A stretch of 62,827 bases of DNA from NCBI GenBank assembly GCA_964579245.1, contig CAZOFY010000006.1, positions 1-62,827 of the forward strand, in the 5' to 3' direction. Within the stretch, counting starts at the first letter, position 1. Every line of letters begins with the position of its first letter. Position numbers and translations under genes: made by a program. Positions 26,581 through 35,619 of the stretch are shown here, one piece after another. The notes beneath the pieces were generated by a model. That model was not told the DNA's origin. It searched no databases and saw only the letters and a program-made list of their open reading frames with translations. Origin of the DNA: Firm-13 sp964579245. Lineage in GTDB: Bacteria > Bacillota > Clostridia > Saccharofermentanales > Saccharofermentanaceae.

Positions 26581-27528
26581 ATGCACGATTATCATAAGCA
26601 TTTAAAAGGAAGTGAAGTCAACCTCACAAAGTCTGCAGAGGCGGAAGATTTGCGCGATGACAGTGTTAAGGCGTTGGAAGACGGATTAAAGGATCTATAC
26701 CTTGACCTTGAGACCGTTTGGCTTCTTGCCAGAGATCTTTTTCGTGTTACCGATGATTACTTGTTGAAGCGTGCTGAAGCGAATCTTCCTATCTTGAAGC
26801 TCACCAACGAGGGATTGGTCCTGAAATGTGATAAATGCAGAAGACCATCCTCCTTTGGGCCTTCTGGCATCCGTAAAAATTGTTATTACTGCGGTGAATT
26901 GCTGCCTCTGCCAAAGCCGGATGAAATTAAGGACATAACTCCGTTGTTTATTCCTCCCCAGATGGGGATGGCTGATATTGATATCCTCGGTGTTTCTATA
27001 TCAGCTTCCTATACCTACGCCAGCCCCCTTCAGCCCGGCAAAGCCCAGAAGGCGCAGAACAGCAGCGAGAATACCCGCCTGAACACAAAGGCACAGCAGC
27101 TTTATTTTGCCTGTCAGCAGTTGGACGAGCGCTATCGCCTGACCTATCTTATTCTTCTGTCTGTTTTTGATCTGCTCTCCGAACAGCTTGCGATAACACC
27201 CAGTGACTTTGTCGGGGTTATGCTGTCAAAGCCTATCGATGTTTCCCGTGCGGATACCTGCTTTTTCTATCCCTATTCTCTATTGTCCGTTGTTTGGCAC
27301 TACGTTTCCGTCAACGGAGATATCTCCGTTTCACAATATGAGGAGACAAAGAAAACCCTGATCGCCAATCGAGAAAATCACAAACGGAACGAGGAGGCTC
27401 GGAAAGTTACTTGTCCCAAGTGCGGCCGCGAGACATCTCCCACCGGTTACCTCCACTTGAAGTGTCTGTATTGCGCATCCCGCCTGCGCGAAATAACATA
27501 TTCCGATGTTTTTCCGGATCAAATCTGA
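26581..27528 (+). CDS. Zinc-ribbon protein of unknown function
   Basis: 315 residues behind AAAGGGG. Two zinc ribbons stand at either end of the second two-thirds: CDKCRRPSSFG...CYYCGELLP (about residues 82-108) and CPKCGRETSPTG...CLYCASRL (about 280-305). Between them is a helical region with no motif I recognise; before them is a helical N-terminus. It ends 59 bp before coaX and may be cotranscribed. I do not recognise the family. Confidence 0.75.
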   Translation: MHDYHKHLKGSEVNLTKSAEAEDLRDDSVKALEDGLKDLYLDLETVWLLARDLFRVTDDYLLKRAEANLPILKLTNEGLVLKCDKCRRPSSFGPSGIRKNCYYCGELLPLPKPDEIKDITPLFIPPQMGMADIDILGVSISASYTYASPLQPGKAQKAQNSSENTRLNTKAQQLYFACQQLDERYRLTYLILLSVFDLLSEQLAITPSDFVGVMLSKPIDVSRADTCFFYPYSLLSVVWHYVSVNGDISVSQYEETKKTLIANRENHKRNEEARKVTCPKCGRETSPTGYLHLKCLYCASRLREITYSDVFPDQI

Positions 27529-27587
27529 TTGATCATGACTCAAGGGATTCGTATATGTTGACATATCAAATGTCAGGTGAGGGTCAC

Positions 27588-28373
27588 ATGCTTTTAACTG
27601 TCAGTATCGAAAACACGTTTATTTCTTTTGGGGTTTTTTCCGGGAACGAGTTGGTCATGGAAGCACAGGTTGCCACCAATGAAGGCAGAAGCATCGACGA
27701 GTATGCGATCCTGTTATCCGGCATGCTCACGATGAACGGGATCTCGTGCCTCGACATTGATGGAGCAATCATTTCCTCTGTAGTCCGACCATTAAATGAC
27801 GTCCTGCGTCGCGCGATTGAAAAGCTCACTGGTGTGCTTCCATTGATGTTGGGCCCCGGCGTCAAGACCGGGTTATCCCTCAAAACCGACTTTCCTGCCC
27901 AGCTGGGTGGTGATCTTGTTGCCAACGCTGTCGCCAGTATCGCTCTGATCAAACCACCATTTGTCATTCTGGATCTCGGTACGGCTACAACACTGACGGG
28001 AATTGATCAAAAGGGTGAATTATGCGGAGTCATAATATGCCCCGGTGCCGTATCAGCCTTGAGCGCGTTGAGTCTACAGACCGCCGAGCTTCCCAGAATC
28101 GCTGTCGATACGCCGCGTGACCTTCTAGGTAAAAACACGAACGACTCTATGACAAGCGGTATCGTGTATGGACATGCCGCGATGATCGACGGACTTCTTG
28201 ACCGAATCGCCGAAGCATGGGATACTGATGACCTGAAAGTGATTGCAACCGGTGAGCTTACCGGTAAAATTCTTCCGTATTCGAAGAGAAGCGGAAAGAT
28301 AGTAACCGAGCCGCACCTTACATTAACAGGCTTGATGCGAATCTATTCGCTGAACAGCCGGAACAGATCCTGA
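27588..28373 (+). CDS. coaX: Type III pantothenate kinase (CoaX), active-site variant
   Basis: 261 residues with the ASKHA fold of CoaX, which phosphorylates pantothenate at the first step of CoA synthesis. GPGVKTGL and DLGTATTLT are intact. Two key motifs are altered: the first phosphate loop, usually D-x-G-N-T, reads SIENT, losing its Asp and Gly, and the pantothenate/catalytic motif GADR reads GGDL, keeping Asp but losing Arg. It may be a weakened or repurposed paralogue. The start has AGGTGAGGG close upstream. The next gene encodes a probable pantothenate transporter component, which supports a link to this vitamin. Confidence 0.85.
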   Translation: MLLTVSIENTFISFGVFSGNELVMEAQVATNEGRSIDEYAILLSGMLTMNGISCLDIDGAIISSVVRPLNDVLRRAIEKLTGVLPLMLGPGVKTGLSLKTDFPAQLGGDLVANAVASIALIKPPFVILDLGTATTLTGIDQKGELCGVIICPGAVSALSALSLQTAELPRIAVDTPRDLLGKNTNDSMTSGIVYGHAAMIDGLLDRIAEAWDTDDLKVIATGELTGKILPYSKRSGKIVTEPHLTLTGLMRIYSLNSRNRS

Positions 28374-28448
28374 GTAAAGGCATTTATGCTTTTATGAATA
28401 AAAAGCGTTGCACCCGTAACATAAGGGGCGACAGCAAAGGAGTTCTTT

Positions 28449-29051
28449 ATGCAAACAAGATCGAAGAAAACTCTCTGGCTGGTACAGACGGCTATTCTCG
28501 CCGCCATTTTACTGGTACTGGCACTTACCCCCATCGGCTATCTGAAAATTGGTGCCGTTTCCCTGACGCTTCTCACCATTCCTGTCGTCATTGCAGCGAT
28601 CGCAGTCGGACCCGCAAGCGGAGCGATTATCGGTGCCGTGTTTGGATTGACCAGCTTCTATCAGTGCTTTGGAATGGATCCCTTCGGCGCCTTTCTCCTT
28701 TCACAAAATCCAATCTACACATTCATCCTTTGTGTCGTTCCACGCGTCCTGATGGGACTAATCGTCGGACTCGTTTTCCAGGCTTTTGCCAAACGCAACA
28801 AAGCAGAAGTATATGTTTATGCGCTGACAGCGTTCCTGGGTTCGGCGCTAAACACTTTTCTCTTCTTAGGCGCGCTGGTGCTCTTCTTTGGAAACCTGGA
28901 GTTTGCCGGCAGTACGATCACAACGCTCGCTATAAGTCTGATCACGATGAACGCTTTAATTGAAGCCGTCGTTTGTACCATCATTGGAGCCTCGATTGCG
29001 AGGGCTCTCCATTTCTTTCTCAAAAAAAGGCTGTCCAGCGAAAGTCAATAA
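28449..29051 (+). CDS. ECF transporter S component, probably for pantothenate (PanT-like)
   Basis: 200 residues with six transmembrane segments. It carries LAAILLVLALTPIGYL and GAIIGAVFGLTSF, typical of ECF substrate-binding membrane subunits that share a common energising module encoded elsewhere. AAGGAG precedes the start. Its place directly after coaX suggests pantothenate as substrate, as in other Firmicutes; that is context inference, not read from binding residues. Confidence 0.83.
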   Translation: MQTRSKKTLWLVQTAILAAILLVLALTPIGYLKIGAVSLTLLTIPVVIAAIAVGPASGAIIGAVFGLTSFYQCFGMDPFGAFLLSQNPIYTFILCVVPRVLMGLIVGLVFQAFAKRNKAEVYVYALTAFLGSALNTFLFLGALVLFFGNLEFAGSTITTLAISLITMNALIEAVVCTIIGASIARALHFFLKKRLSSESQ

Positions 29052-29092
29052 TTTGTATTTATAGGTAGCAGGCTTCGCAAGCATGGGTTCTC

Positions 29093-29659
29093 CTAAAAAT
29101 GGATAACCTTGTCTGCGAGCAGCGAGGCTTCCTCTTCATCATGCGTTACAAGAACCACCGTTTTCCCCTTTGTCTTTTGCTGAAGATAACGAATGACAAC
29201 GGTCTTGGTATTTGCGTCCAGCCCCTTGAAGGGTTCATCAAGCAGTATCAAATCACTCTCAGCCAGGATAGCCCTGACGATCGCAACACGCCGGCGCATA
29301 CCTCCGCTAAGCTGTGAAACCGGCATATGAAGACTGTCACCCAACCCGATTTGTCTTAAGCTTTCTTCGATGTCATTGTCTCTGTACTTACGCAGAACCA
29401 ACCGAACATTCTCGACTGCCGAGAAATCCTCACACAGACGGTCTTCTTGAAAAACAACGCTTATTCTATCAGGCACGCCGGAAATCGTTCCCGATACCGG
29501 ATGCAACAGATTGAGAAGCAGATGAAGAAGCGTCGTTTTCCCGCATCCGGAAGCACCCATGATGACAGTCGTGCTTTGCTCCGGAAAAACGGCCGAGAAA
29601 TCCTTTAGAATATCTTTCTTATCATATCGGGCCGTGATGTTCTCCATAATGATATCCAC
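29093..29659 (-). CDS. ABC transporter ATP-binding protein (SsuB/TauB/ThiZ-like)
   Basis: 188 residues, short for the family (about 240) because the C-terminal regulatory part is absent. It has Walker A GASGCGKTT, Q-loop VVFQEDRL, signature LSGGMRRR, Walker B LILLDEP and the H-loop VLVTHD. The GTG start shares a base with the permease stop (TAGTG) and has GGGAG eight bases upstream. It powers the import system encoded just upstream. Confidence 0.9.
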   Translation of the reverse strand: MDIIMENITARYDKKDILKDFSAVFPEQSTTVIMGASGCGKTTLLHLLLNLLHPVSGTISGVPDRISVVFQEDRLCEDFSAVENVRLVLRKYRDNDIEESLRQIGLGDSLHMPVSQLSGGMRRRVAIVRAILAESDLILLDEPFKGLDANTKTVVIRYLQQKTKGKTVVLVTHDEEEASLLADKVIHF

Positions 29660-30474
29660 TATACATTCTCCCTTCTATGAGGAATTTTCGAAAGAAGAAT
29701 GGAAAGAAGCTTTTCAAAGGAAATACTGATGGCAATGATAACAAAGGTCCAGGCAAAAAGCTCAGGTGTGCTGATATACACCTTCGCCTCGTATAAGCGT
29801 TCACCGATTGATCCATCCGGGATACCGATGACCTCCGCCGCGATCCCGGCTTTCCAAGATAAACCGGCTGCCAGAGTGCATGCAGATGCCAGAAACGGTC
29901 TAACAGCGGGAAGATATATATACATAAGCTTGCGAAGAGGACGGACACGAAAAACCCGTGCCATCTCAAGGAGCTTCGGATCCGCATTCCTGATACCGGA
30001 TAGAACATTCACATAGATAATCGGTAGTACCATCAAAAATGAAATGAAAACAGACAGATTTGCTGCGTTTAGAAAGATCAGGCAGAGAATGATAAAGGAC
30101 GCAACAGGAGTCGCTTTAACGAGAGCCATATATGGCCAGAGAAAAACTTCAACCAAATGGAAGCGTGCTGCCAAGGCCGCCAGTGCAAGGCCTGACATAA
30201 GCGCTATCACGAATCCGCCGGCAATTCTGGAAAAGGAGAATGCAACTGAGCCCCAGAAATCTGGTGTCACTGACATTTCTGCCAGTTTAATGAACACATC
30301 AATCGGAGAAACCAGTAAAATCTGACGGCCAAGCAGAAGCGACACCACCTGCCAAAGAAGGAGCGCCGCAAAAACTGCAACAGACTTTTCGAAAAACTTA
30401 TTGTGCCTGGTAGTAGAAGTCTTCGCCCGGGAGTTTCCCTCCGACGGACTTGGGGTTCTGTTCATAGAGAACAC
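29659..30474 (-). CDS. ABC transporter permease (SsuC/TauC/ThiX-like)
   Basis: 271 residues with six transmembrane segments after a polar N-terminus of about 30 residues. The EAA loop reads ARVFRVRPLRKLMYIYLPAVRPFL. The GTG start has GGAGGG eight bases upstream, although this places the first 77 bp inside the end of the binding-protein gene. There is no other plausible start before the first membrane segment, so the long overlap seems real. Confidence 0.88.
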   Translation of the reverse strand: MFSMNRTPSPSEGNSRAKTSTTRHNKFFEKSVAVFAALLLWQVVSLLLGRQILLVSPIDVFIKLAEMSVTPDFWGSVAFSFSRIAGGFVIALMSGLALAALAARFHLVEVFLWPYMALVKATPVASFIILCLIFLNAANLSVFISFLMVLPIIYVNVLSGIRNADPKLLEMARVFRVRPLRKLMYIYLPAVRPFLASACTLAAGLSWKAGIAAEVIGIPDGSIGERLYEAKVYISTPELFAWTFVIIAISISFEKLLSILLSKIPHRRENV

Positions 30475-31384
30475 GTAAATAGCCCTCCATAGCCGGTCTC
30501 ATATCGGTTCCAGAAATGCAGGTGATATGACATTCAGGAATCGCTTTCTCTGCAATGGCCGCCGGAAAAAGTCCGTAAACTTCCGAAAGCAAGGCTGTCT
30601 CCTTCACATTCTCGTTCGCGTAATTGGCAGAATCCTGGTATTCTTCCAAAAACTTCGCCACCTGTTGCGGATATTTCTCTGCAAAGTCCTTCCTTATGAC
30701 AAGCACTCCGGTAACCATCTGACTGTCCGAATCTGTTTTCTCCCACTCCTCACTCAGATCCATAGCCACCTTAAGGTCTGTTACCTTTGTCATCGCAATC
30801 GTGACATATGGCTGCGGAAGCATGGCGATCACGTTGTCCGAGGAGGCCATTGCAGATACAATTTCCGTAGGCTCCGATTTCCACTCGATCGTAAGGTCAG
30901 AATCCGGATTGATTCCGTTCTGCACAAGAAGATATCGCAAGGAATATTCCGGAGCTGATCCTTTTCCGGAAGCAAGAATCGTTTTACCCTTCAAATCAGC
31001 GAAGGAATGGATTGTATCTCCTGTCTCTACAAGATAAAGAACACCGAGCGTGTTGATCGCAAGAAGCGCAACCTCTCCCTTTGTGTTGTTGTACAGCACC
31101 GAGGCAAGATTGGCAGGTACGGCAGCTATATCGAGGTCACCCTGAATCAGCTTTGGCGTGACTTCGTCTGCCGTCGCATAGATTCCAAAAGAATACTGAT
31201 TTGCTGTCTTTTTTTGATCCGCTGAATCCATTAACTGCAGAAGGCCTATTGACGTTGCCCCCTTAAGTCCTGCAATTCGAATCTGATCCGCCTTGGCTCC
31301 GGAGGGTGAGCAACCAGTAATCGCAACTGTAAGTAAAACAGCCAGCAATAGCGGAAGCACTCTTCTCGATGTCAATTGATTCAT
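30398..31384 (-). CDS. ABC transporter substrate-binding lipoprotein (NMT1/SsuA-like)
   Basis: 328 residues. The signal peptide ends in AITGC, with the lipidated Cys about residue 25. The mature part follows the type II periplasmic-binding-protein plan of the NMT1/SsuA/TauA group (IRIAGLKGATSIGLL, GDLDIAAVPANLA, DLKGKTILASGKGSAPEYSLRYLL). Relatives bind sulfonates, nitrate, thiamine precursors or riboflavin precursors; the sequence alone does not decide. No biosynthetic neighbour or TPP riboswitch helps. It is the first gene of the three-gene minus-strand operon. Confidence 0.85.
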   Translation of the reverse strand: MNQLTSRRVLPLLLAVLLTVAITGCSPSGAKADQIRIAGLKGATSIGLLQLMDSADQKKTANQYSFGIYATADEVTPKLIQGDLDIAAVPANLASVLYNNTKGEVALLAINTLGVLYLVETGDTIHSFADLKGKTILASGKGSAPEYSLRYLLVQNGINPDSDLTIEWKSEPTEIVSAMASSDNVIAMLPQPYVTIAMTKVTDLKVAMDLSEEWEKTDSDSQMVTGVLVIRKDFAEKYPQQVAKFLEEYQDSANYANENVKETALLSEVYGLFPAAIAEKAIPECHITCISGTDMRPAMEGYLRVLYEQNPKSVGGKLPGEDFYYQAQ

Positions 31385-31536
31385 AATTCACCTCATCATT
31401 TCTTGTTTCAGTATATCATTACGCGTTTTTAAAGAAAAACCCTGCGATCGTTTTCTTCTTGAAAACAAAAGCAGGACAAAATCTCGTATGTTGGATTGGC
31501 TTTGTTGTCAAAATCTATTCTTTATTCTCTGATTGA

Positions 31537-31917
31537 TCAGGCTAAACGTCTGCTGAGTTTCTCCATCTGTAGCAGAATCGTATCAACAACGACGTCACTG
31601 TTTTTGATGCCAGGAATACAAATGTACTTGCGTCCTGCATTTAATCCTTTTGATTTGTAAGATATTCTGACACATTCTACGTCGTCAAAAACATAAGACT
31701 TCACATCTTCCAAATCACGAACCGCGATTTGCTCCGAACTGTAGAAGTCCTCTTCGGGGTTTGGAAAAGCTGCTTTTTCTGACACAGAAAAACCGTCACA
31801 CTCAATGCCGAGAGAATAAACTCTTAGATTCGGTAAATAGGACTTTGTTTTGAATAACCGTTTGTACTTGTAGCTACCAAAAAAAGATTGGACCAATGCC
31901 CCCATGTCAGCTGCCAT
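31537..31917 (-). CDS. Small protein of unknown function
   Basis: 126 residues from the ATG behind GGGGGG. It has no signal or membrane segment. A mixed alpha/beta pattern includes KYKRLFKTKSYLPNLRVYSLGIECDGFSV and VRISYKSKGLNAGRKYICIPGI, suggestive of a small beta-barrel such as a PH- or SH3-like fold. I do not recognise it. The 31918-32193 gap holds only AT-rich sequence and the promoter of the next gene (GTGACG, 17 bp, TATACT at 32151-32156). Confidence 0.6.
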   Translation of the reverse strand: MAADMGALVQSFFGSYKYKRLFKTKSYLPNLRVYSLGIECDGFSVSEKAAFPNPEEDFYSSEQIAVRDLEDVKSYVFDDVECVRISYKSKGLNAGRKYICIPGIKNSDVVVDTILLQMEKLSRRLA

Positions 31918-32193
31918 TTCTAATCCCCCCGCAAATGTCCGCATATTAGCAAATCTTTAATCTTCTTAAATGTATCAGGTTCCATTTTTCATGTCAATTG
32001 TATAATGCACCAAATACTTCATTATTTTGTCATTTTTTACAAGCATTCTATTGATTTATTCTTTAATATGATAAAACATCCTTACTTCCATCTATATATA
32101 CCTGAACAGAATATTCCGCTAAACAATGTGACGCCACATTAAATATTTGTTATACTTTGTGAATAAGCGAACGAAAGCAGGATAGAATCATAT

Positions 32194-32825
32194 ATGCCGA
32201 GCTCTAAAATACAATATCTCATGGATGATAATGAAAAGATTATTTGGGAAGATCATCCGGATATTTTACCGTATCTTCTGAATTATTGGCCTCTTTATTT
32301 AGGAATAGCGGTTTTTTGCTTCCCGACGTTCATATCCGGAATTGCAGCGTTGTGGGCCGCTTTCCAAATGGATGCGCCGCCCTTTGGTTATCTGATCATT
32401 TTTATCATGGTGTTTCATCCTGTCCTGTTTCTCCTAATCGCCGTCATTGCACGGGCAGTACAGTGGCGTTATGTCAGATACGCGATCACCGAGAAGCGTA
32501 TTTATATGGAATCCGGTATGATTGGAAGAGATGTCAGCACAGTAGAGTTTTCTCAGATCCAGACGCCCATGGTCAATGTCGGACTAATTGAGAAGCTACG
32601 CGCAAGGGCACAGTCAATCTGACTACCGAGACATATACCGGACGGTATGGCCGCACGGGTGTTCGTGTTTCTGCTGCGCTAAAAAGTATATCTAATCCCT
32701 ACGGCGTGTTTAAGATGATTAAGAAGATGTCTCTTGACATCCGAACTGACGAACAGTACCCGAATGCCATGCGTCCGGATACAAATCCAGGTTACAATAC
32801 AGAATACAACGGTCCTTTCTCCTGA
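32194..32825 (+). pseudogene. Bacterial PH-domain (DUF304/YdbT-type) membrane protein, frameshifted
   Basis: The first frame encodes two transmembrane segments (about residues 30-90) and the start of a bacterial PH domain (YAITEKRIYMESGMIGRDVSTVEFSQI) and stops at 32622. The PH-like sequence goes on in another frame from about 32600 (KGTVNLTTETYTGRYG, then SISNPYGVFKMIKKMSLDIRTDEQYPNAMRP) to TGA at 32823-32825. The shift lies between about 32590 and 32616, near GCGCAAGGG. Joined, the protein would have about 210 residues. The dispersed repeat begins some 12 bp after the stop. A sequencing error or a recent mutation is more likely than old decay, since the second part is intact. Confidence 0.8.
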
Positions 32826-32837
32826 TAGAGAAGAATC

Positions 32838-33775
32838 ATAACCGCCCGTCAAACGGGTGGTTTGCTCTTGGGGTTATAACACATTGGTTCTGCTAAAACC
32901 ATAATATACCCTCAAACGGGTGGTCTGCTCCAAGGCTATTAACCCTTGTTACGTGCCAGCGGCTGAAGACGCTGGCTTTTCCCATTCGTTCAAGCCTCTA
33001 CAGCAATTGGCTCTTGGGATTTGTAATGGTACCGCCTTCTTGCATAGTTCAATCCAGCAGCAATTAAAACTTTAGGATTTTAGTGGTACCTTCTTGTGCA
33101 TGGTGCAATCCAGTAGCAAGTTGAACCTTGGGATTTCTAGTGGTACTACTTTTAGCGCACTGATATATTATAGTATGGTTGCTTTGTTCTGTTTGGTCAC
33201 TTTTTTATTGTAATACAGCCTGACCTTAAATGGTCGTCGTCTACTTTTTTGAGACGTGGTATGCTTTGATATAATTCAAGGAGAGAAAACTTAGGGGCAT
33301 CACATAGTTATACATCCTTAATATCGGAAAATGAAAATCTAGTATGGTATTTATTGATAAGAAATGGCGTGTTATCAGGCTTTCTCACACTCTAACACAT
33401 ACCAAATGGTTGATTCTTGAACACTTTGATGGTAATCATTGCATAGAAACGGCTTTTTTCAAACTGTAATACCTACTAAATCGCCATTTTTGTCGATCAA
33501 GTCTGTAATCATTGACAAATAAATCATTTGTTGTTCATTGATGCACATACGAAAAGTAGTGTTTCGACGATTTAGTAGGTAATCAGCGAGAGAAAATATA
33601 TTTGGGATCCATTCCCTATGCTTAGATGCTTGAAAATCGAATCTCTATTACGAAGAGCGATTTTCGGAAATAACCTCTTTCCAACACCCACGTAGCGGGT
33701 GTTTTTCTGGTATCTTCTCTTGCCCACCACCCGCAAAGAAGGTTGTCTCATGTTTTGCTCGTTGGCGCGAAACGG
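32838..33775 (-). repeat. Dispersed noncoding repeat, copy 2 (longest)
   Basis: About 940 bp colinear with copy 1 at 16622-17122 but with extra inserted segments. On the minus strand it has GGCGCGAAACGG (33764-33775), a GGATCC box, tandem units starting TGATTACC (33512-33585, 74 bp; 33439-33511, 73 bp; next start 33438), CCATTTGGTATG, ATAACTATGTGATGCCCC, then two 57-bp direct repeats and a partial third beginning CCACTA/CCATTA (about 33030-33160). A CCAGCG hairpin follows, and two copies of a CCACCCGTTTGA-type hairpin end (cores near 32910 and 32847). No open frame survives through it. The intergenic space 32826-33875 otherwise holds only terminators. Confidence 0.72.
33683..33706 (+). terminator. 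Possible rho-independent terminator inside repeat copy 2
   Basis: AACACCC (33683-33689) pairs with GGGTGTT (33697-33703) and runs into T residues on the plus strand. It could end a plus-strand transcript of the repeat. Confidence 0.4.
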
Positions 33776-33793
33776 GCTTAAGCCAACAAAAGC

Positions 33794-33828
33794 AAAAACG
33801 GTCGTCCCGGAAAATCCGTGACGACCGT
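33794..33828 (-). terminator. Rho-independent terminator of the ATPase gene
   Basis: ACGGTCGTC (33798-33806) pairs perfectly with GACGACCGT (33820-33828), with an inner CGG/CCG pairing. Read on the minus strand the stem is followed by five T residues. It lies about 48 bp after the ATPase stop. Confidence 0.85.
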
Positions 33829-33875
33829 ACATCATATCTTCCGATGTTCTTGAAGGATATCTCCGGCAACTACCC

Positions 33876-35453
33876 TTACTTGCGTTCGAAAATGACCTGT
33901 TCCAGTTCTTTGTAAATATCCATATCCTCTGTGATGTATTCAACCAGTTGTTGTTTGAATTCGGCAGGGCTCAAACTGACGGTTATTCCGCAAAACTTCT
34001 TAATAAAGCCGGTCCTGTCTCTCACGTTCTGGTCAACAATGTTTGCGACATAATCGCTATATCCGAACTCGTCAAAACGAAGATTATTCGCCTGGCAGTA
34101 CTTCCTCAGCACATCCTTGTCAAAGAGATAATTCTCAATATCAAGGCGTTTGAGAACTCTCGTACCCTCCGACGACTTCTCCAGAACGTCCATACGATCC
34201 TTCTCGAACGTTCCCTGTTCGCGCTCTCTGAGAATGATTGCCTCCGTCCCCTTATTCTTCCCCTGCAAAAGCGTAACGGCTACAAAATGACTATCTTTGT
34301 CATCTCCGCCGCCGGTACTCGAAAAGAAGACCGTATCCGGATACTTATTCGCAAATACCTGGCTGTAAAAACGGGCATCAAAGCCTCGCTCCGCGTTCAG
34401 TCTCTCCTGAGATCTTCTCCCGTCACAGTAGACGATGCATTTCGGGACGACAAGAGAAGAAATATCCTCAATCATATCGGAGAAGATATTCTTCCAACTA
34501 TCTCTTGTAGCAGAAATCGGATCGAGAACATGCGTCTCCTCAGACCATTTCTGATCACCGGAGAAGAAAAGATACTGCACATCTTCACCGAATTCATCCT
34601 GTAAAGCAGCGATCAAAGAGGGGCTCTTCGCCGTAATCCAAAGCTGATTATTCTGGCCAAGCAAGCAGCAAATCTCACGAAGCAGCTTCTTTTGCACAGC
34701 AGAATCCATGAACAGTTCCGGCTCGTCGACCAGGAAAACCGAGTCATCGTATGCAGCCTTGCGAAGGTATAAATCCAGAAGAATATCAACTACCGACTTT
34801 TCCCCGGAGGACAAATCAGAAAATGGGAAAGCGCCCTTCTGACCCTGTTTGCGAAATATTAGCTCAGCATCCCCGGCATCGATCTCGCCTAAACTCTCGA
34901 TCGCTATGGGCAGGCACTTCTCGATCGAAGCATTCAGCTCCTCGATAATAAACTTCCTTGCGTCGCTGGGACGGCAATCGTTCAGTTCCATATATTCGCG
35001 ATACTTCTTGAACAGACGGCCATAATTTACATCCAGTTTCTTGTCATTGGCTGAAAAGTCAGAAGCGCCATAGGAGTTCATTGTAATAGGGTCTGAATTT
35101 CCCGTTGCTTGCCCGCTGGCAAAACGATACGGACTGCGAATCGAAAAAATCGTATTTTCACGATTATCCAGAAGCTTCTTCGCTCGAATGGAGTAATAAT
35201 CGCCATCAATAAATGCGACCTCGACGGAAGGTGCCGAATCTGACCCTGCCAACTTATGGTAACTGACCGGGCGCTTACCGGAATCTCCGATATCTGAATG
35301 GCTGTCGGAAAAGAGTATCGCATCCAGGACAGAACTCTTACCGGAACCATTCGGCCCCACTAAAGCGACAATTCGCGCCGGCTTCTCACCTAAATCAATC
35401 GTCAAGTCGGCAAATCTCTTATAATTCTTCAAATGAAGAGATCGAATTTTCAC
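33876..35453 (-). CDS. AAA/ABC-type ATPase with a possible C-terminal TOPRIM/DUF4435-like domain
   Basis: 525 residues from a GTG with GGAGGG upstream. The N-terminal ATPase (about 1-310) is of the SMC/RecF/OLD type: LKNYKRF, Walker A GPNGSGKSS, signature LSSGEKS, and Walker B VFLVDEPELFMD. The usual switch histidine (T-H-S-P) is replaced, as ITAKSPS. Residues about 335-525 resemble the nuclease-like tail of DUF4435 or OLD proteins: CIVYCDGRRSQE, then VFFSSTGGGDD, then AIILREREQ in place of a D-R-D strand, then a helical end. ATPases of this plan are common in phage-defence modules (OLD, PARIS, retron-linked), but many are uncharacterised. It stands alone between a dispersed repeat and a surface protein gene, with its own terminator. 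Confidence 0.7.
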   Translation of the reverse strand: MKIRSLHLKNYKRFADLTIDLGEKPARIVALVGPNGSGKSSVLDAILFSDSHSDIGDSGKRPVSYHKLAGSDSAPSVEVAFIDGDYYSIRAKKLLDNRENTIFSIRSPYRFASGQATGNSDPITMNSYGASDFSANDKKLDVNYGRLFKKYREYMELNDCRPSDARKFIIEELNASIEKCLPIAIESLGEIDAGDAELIFRKQGQKGAFPFSDLSSGEKSVVDILLDLYLRKAAYDDSVFLVDEPELFMDSAVQKKLLREICCLLGQNNQLWITAKSPSLIAALQDEFGEDVQYLFFSGDQKWSEETHVLDPISATRDSWKNIFSDMIEDISSLVVPKCIVYCDGRRSQERLNAERGFDARFYSQVFANKYPDTVFFSSTGGGDDKDSHFVAVTLLQGKNKGTEAIILREREQGTFEKDRMDVLEKSSEGTRVLKRLDIENYLFDKDVLRKYCQANNLRFDEFGYSDYVANIVDQNVRDRTGFIKKFCGITVSLSPAEFKQQLVEYITEDMDIYKELEQVIFERK

Positions 35454-35619
35454 GTTAAGCCCTCCACAACATAATTTCTTGCATTTTTAAGATAACACAT
35501 CAGCGGCCAAGAACAAACGTCTATAAAGGTTTTTTCGTAATTTCCTCTCGTAAAACGATGAGAAAACAGCTTCATGCAAAGTATCAGAAGCTCAATAAAA
35601 AGCTATCATTCCAAATGCA

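Noticed and set aside
32847..32931. CRISPR array from repeated CAAACGGGTGG units
   Set aside because: There are only two clear units per locus, with uneven spacing (63 and 40 bp), and the units are imperfect; no cas genes are present.
33876..35453. Naming the ATPase as a PARIS, OLD or retron effector
   Set aside because: The C-terminal resemblance is weak, key acidic residues differ, and no partner gene or retron RNA is adjacent.
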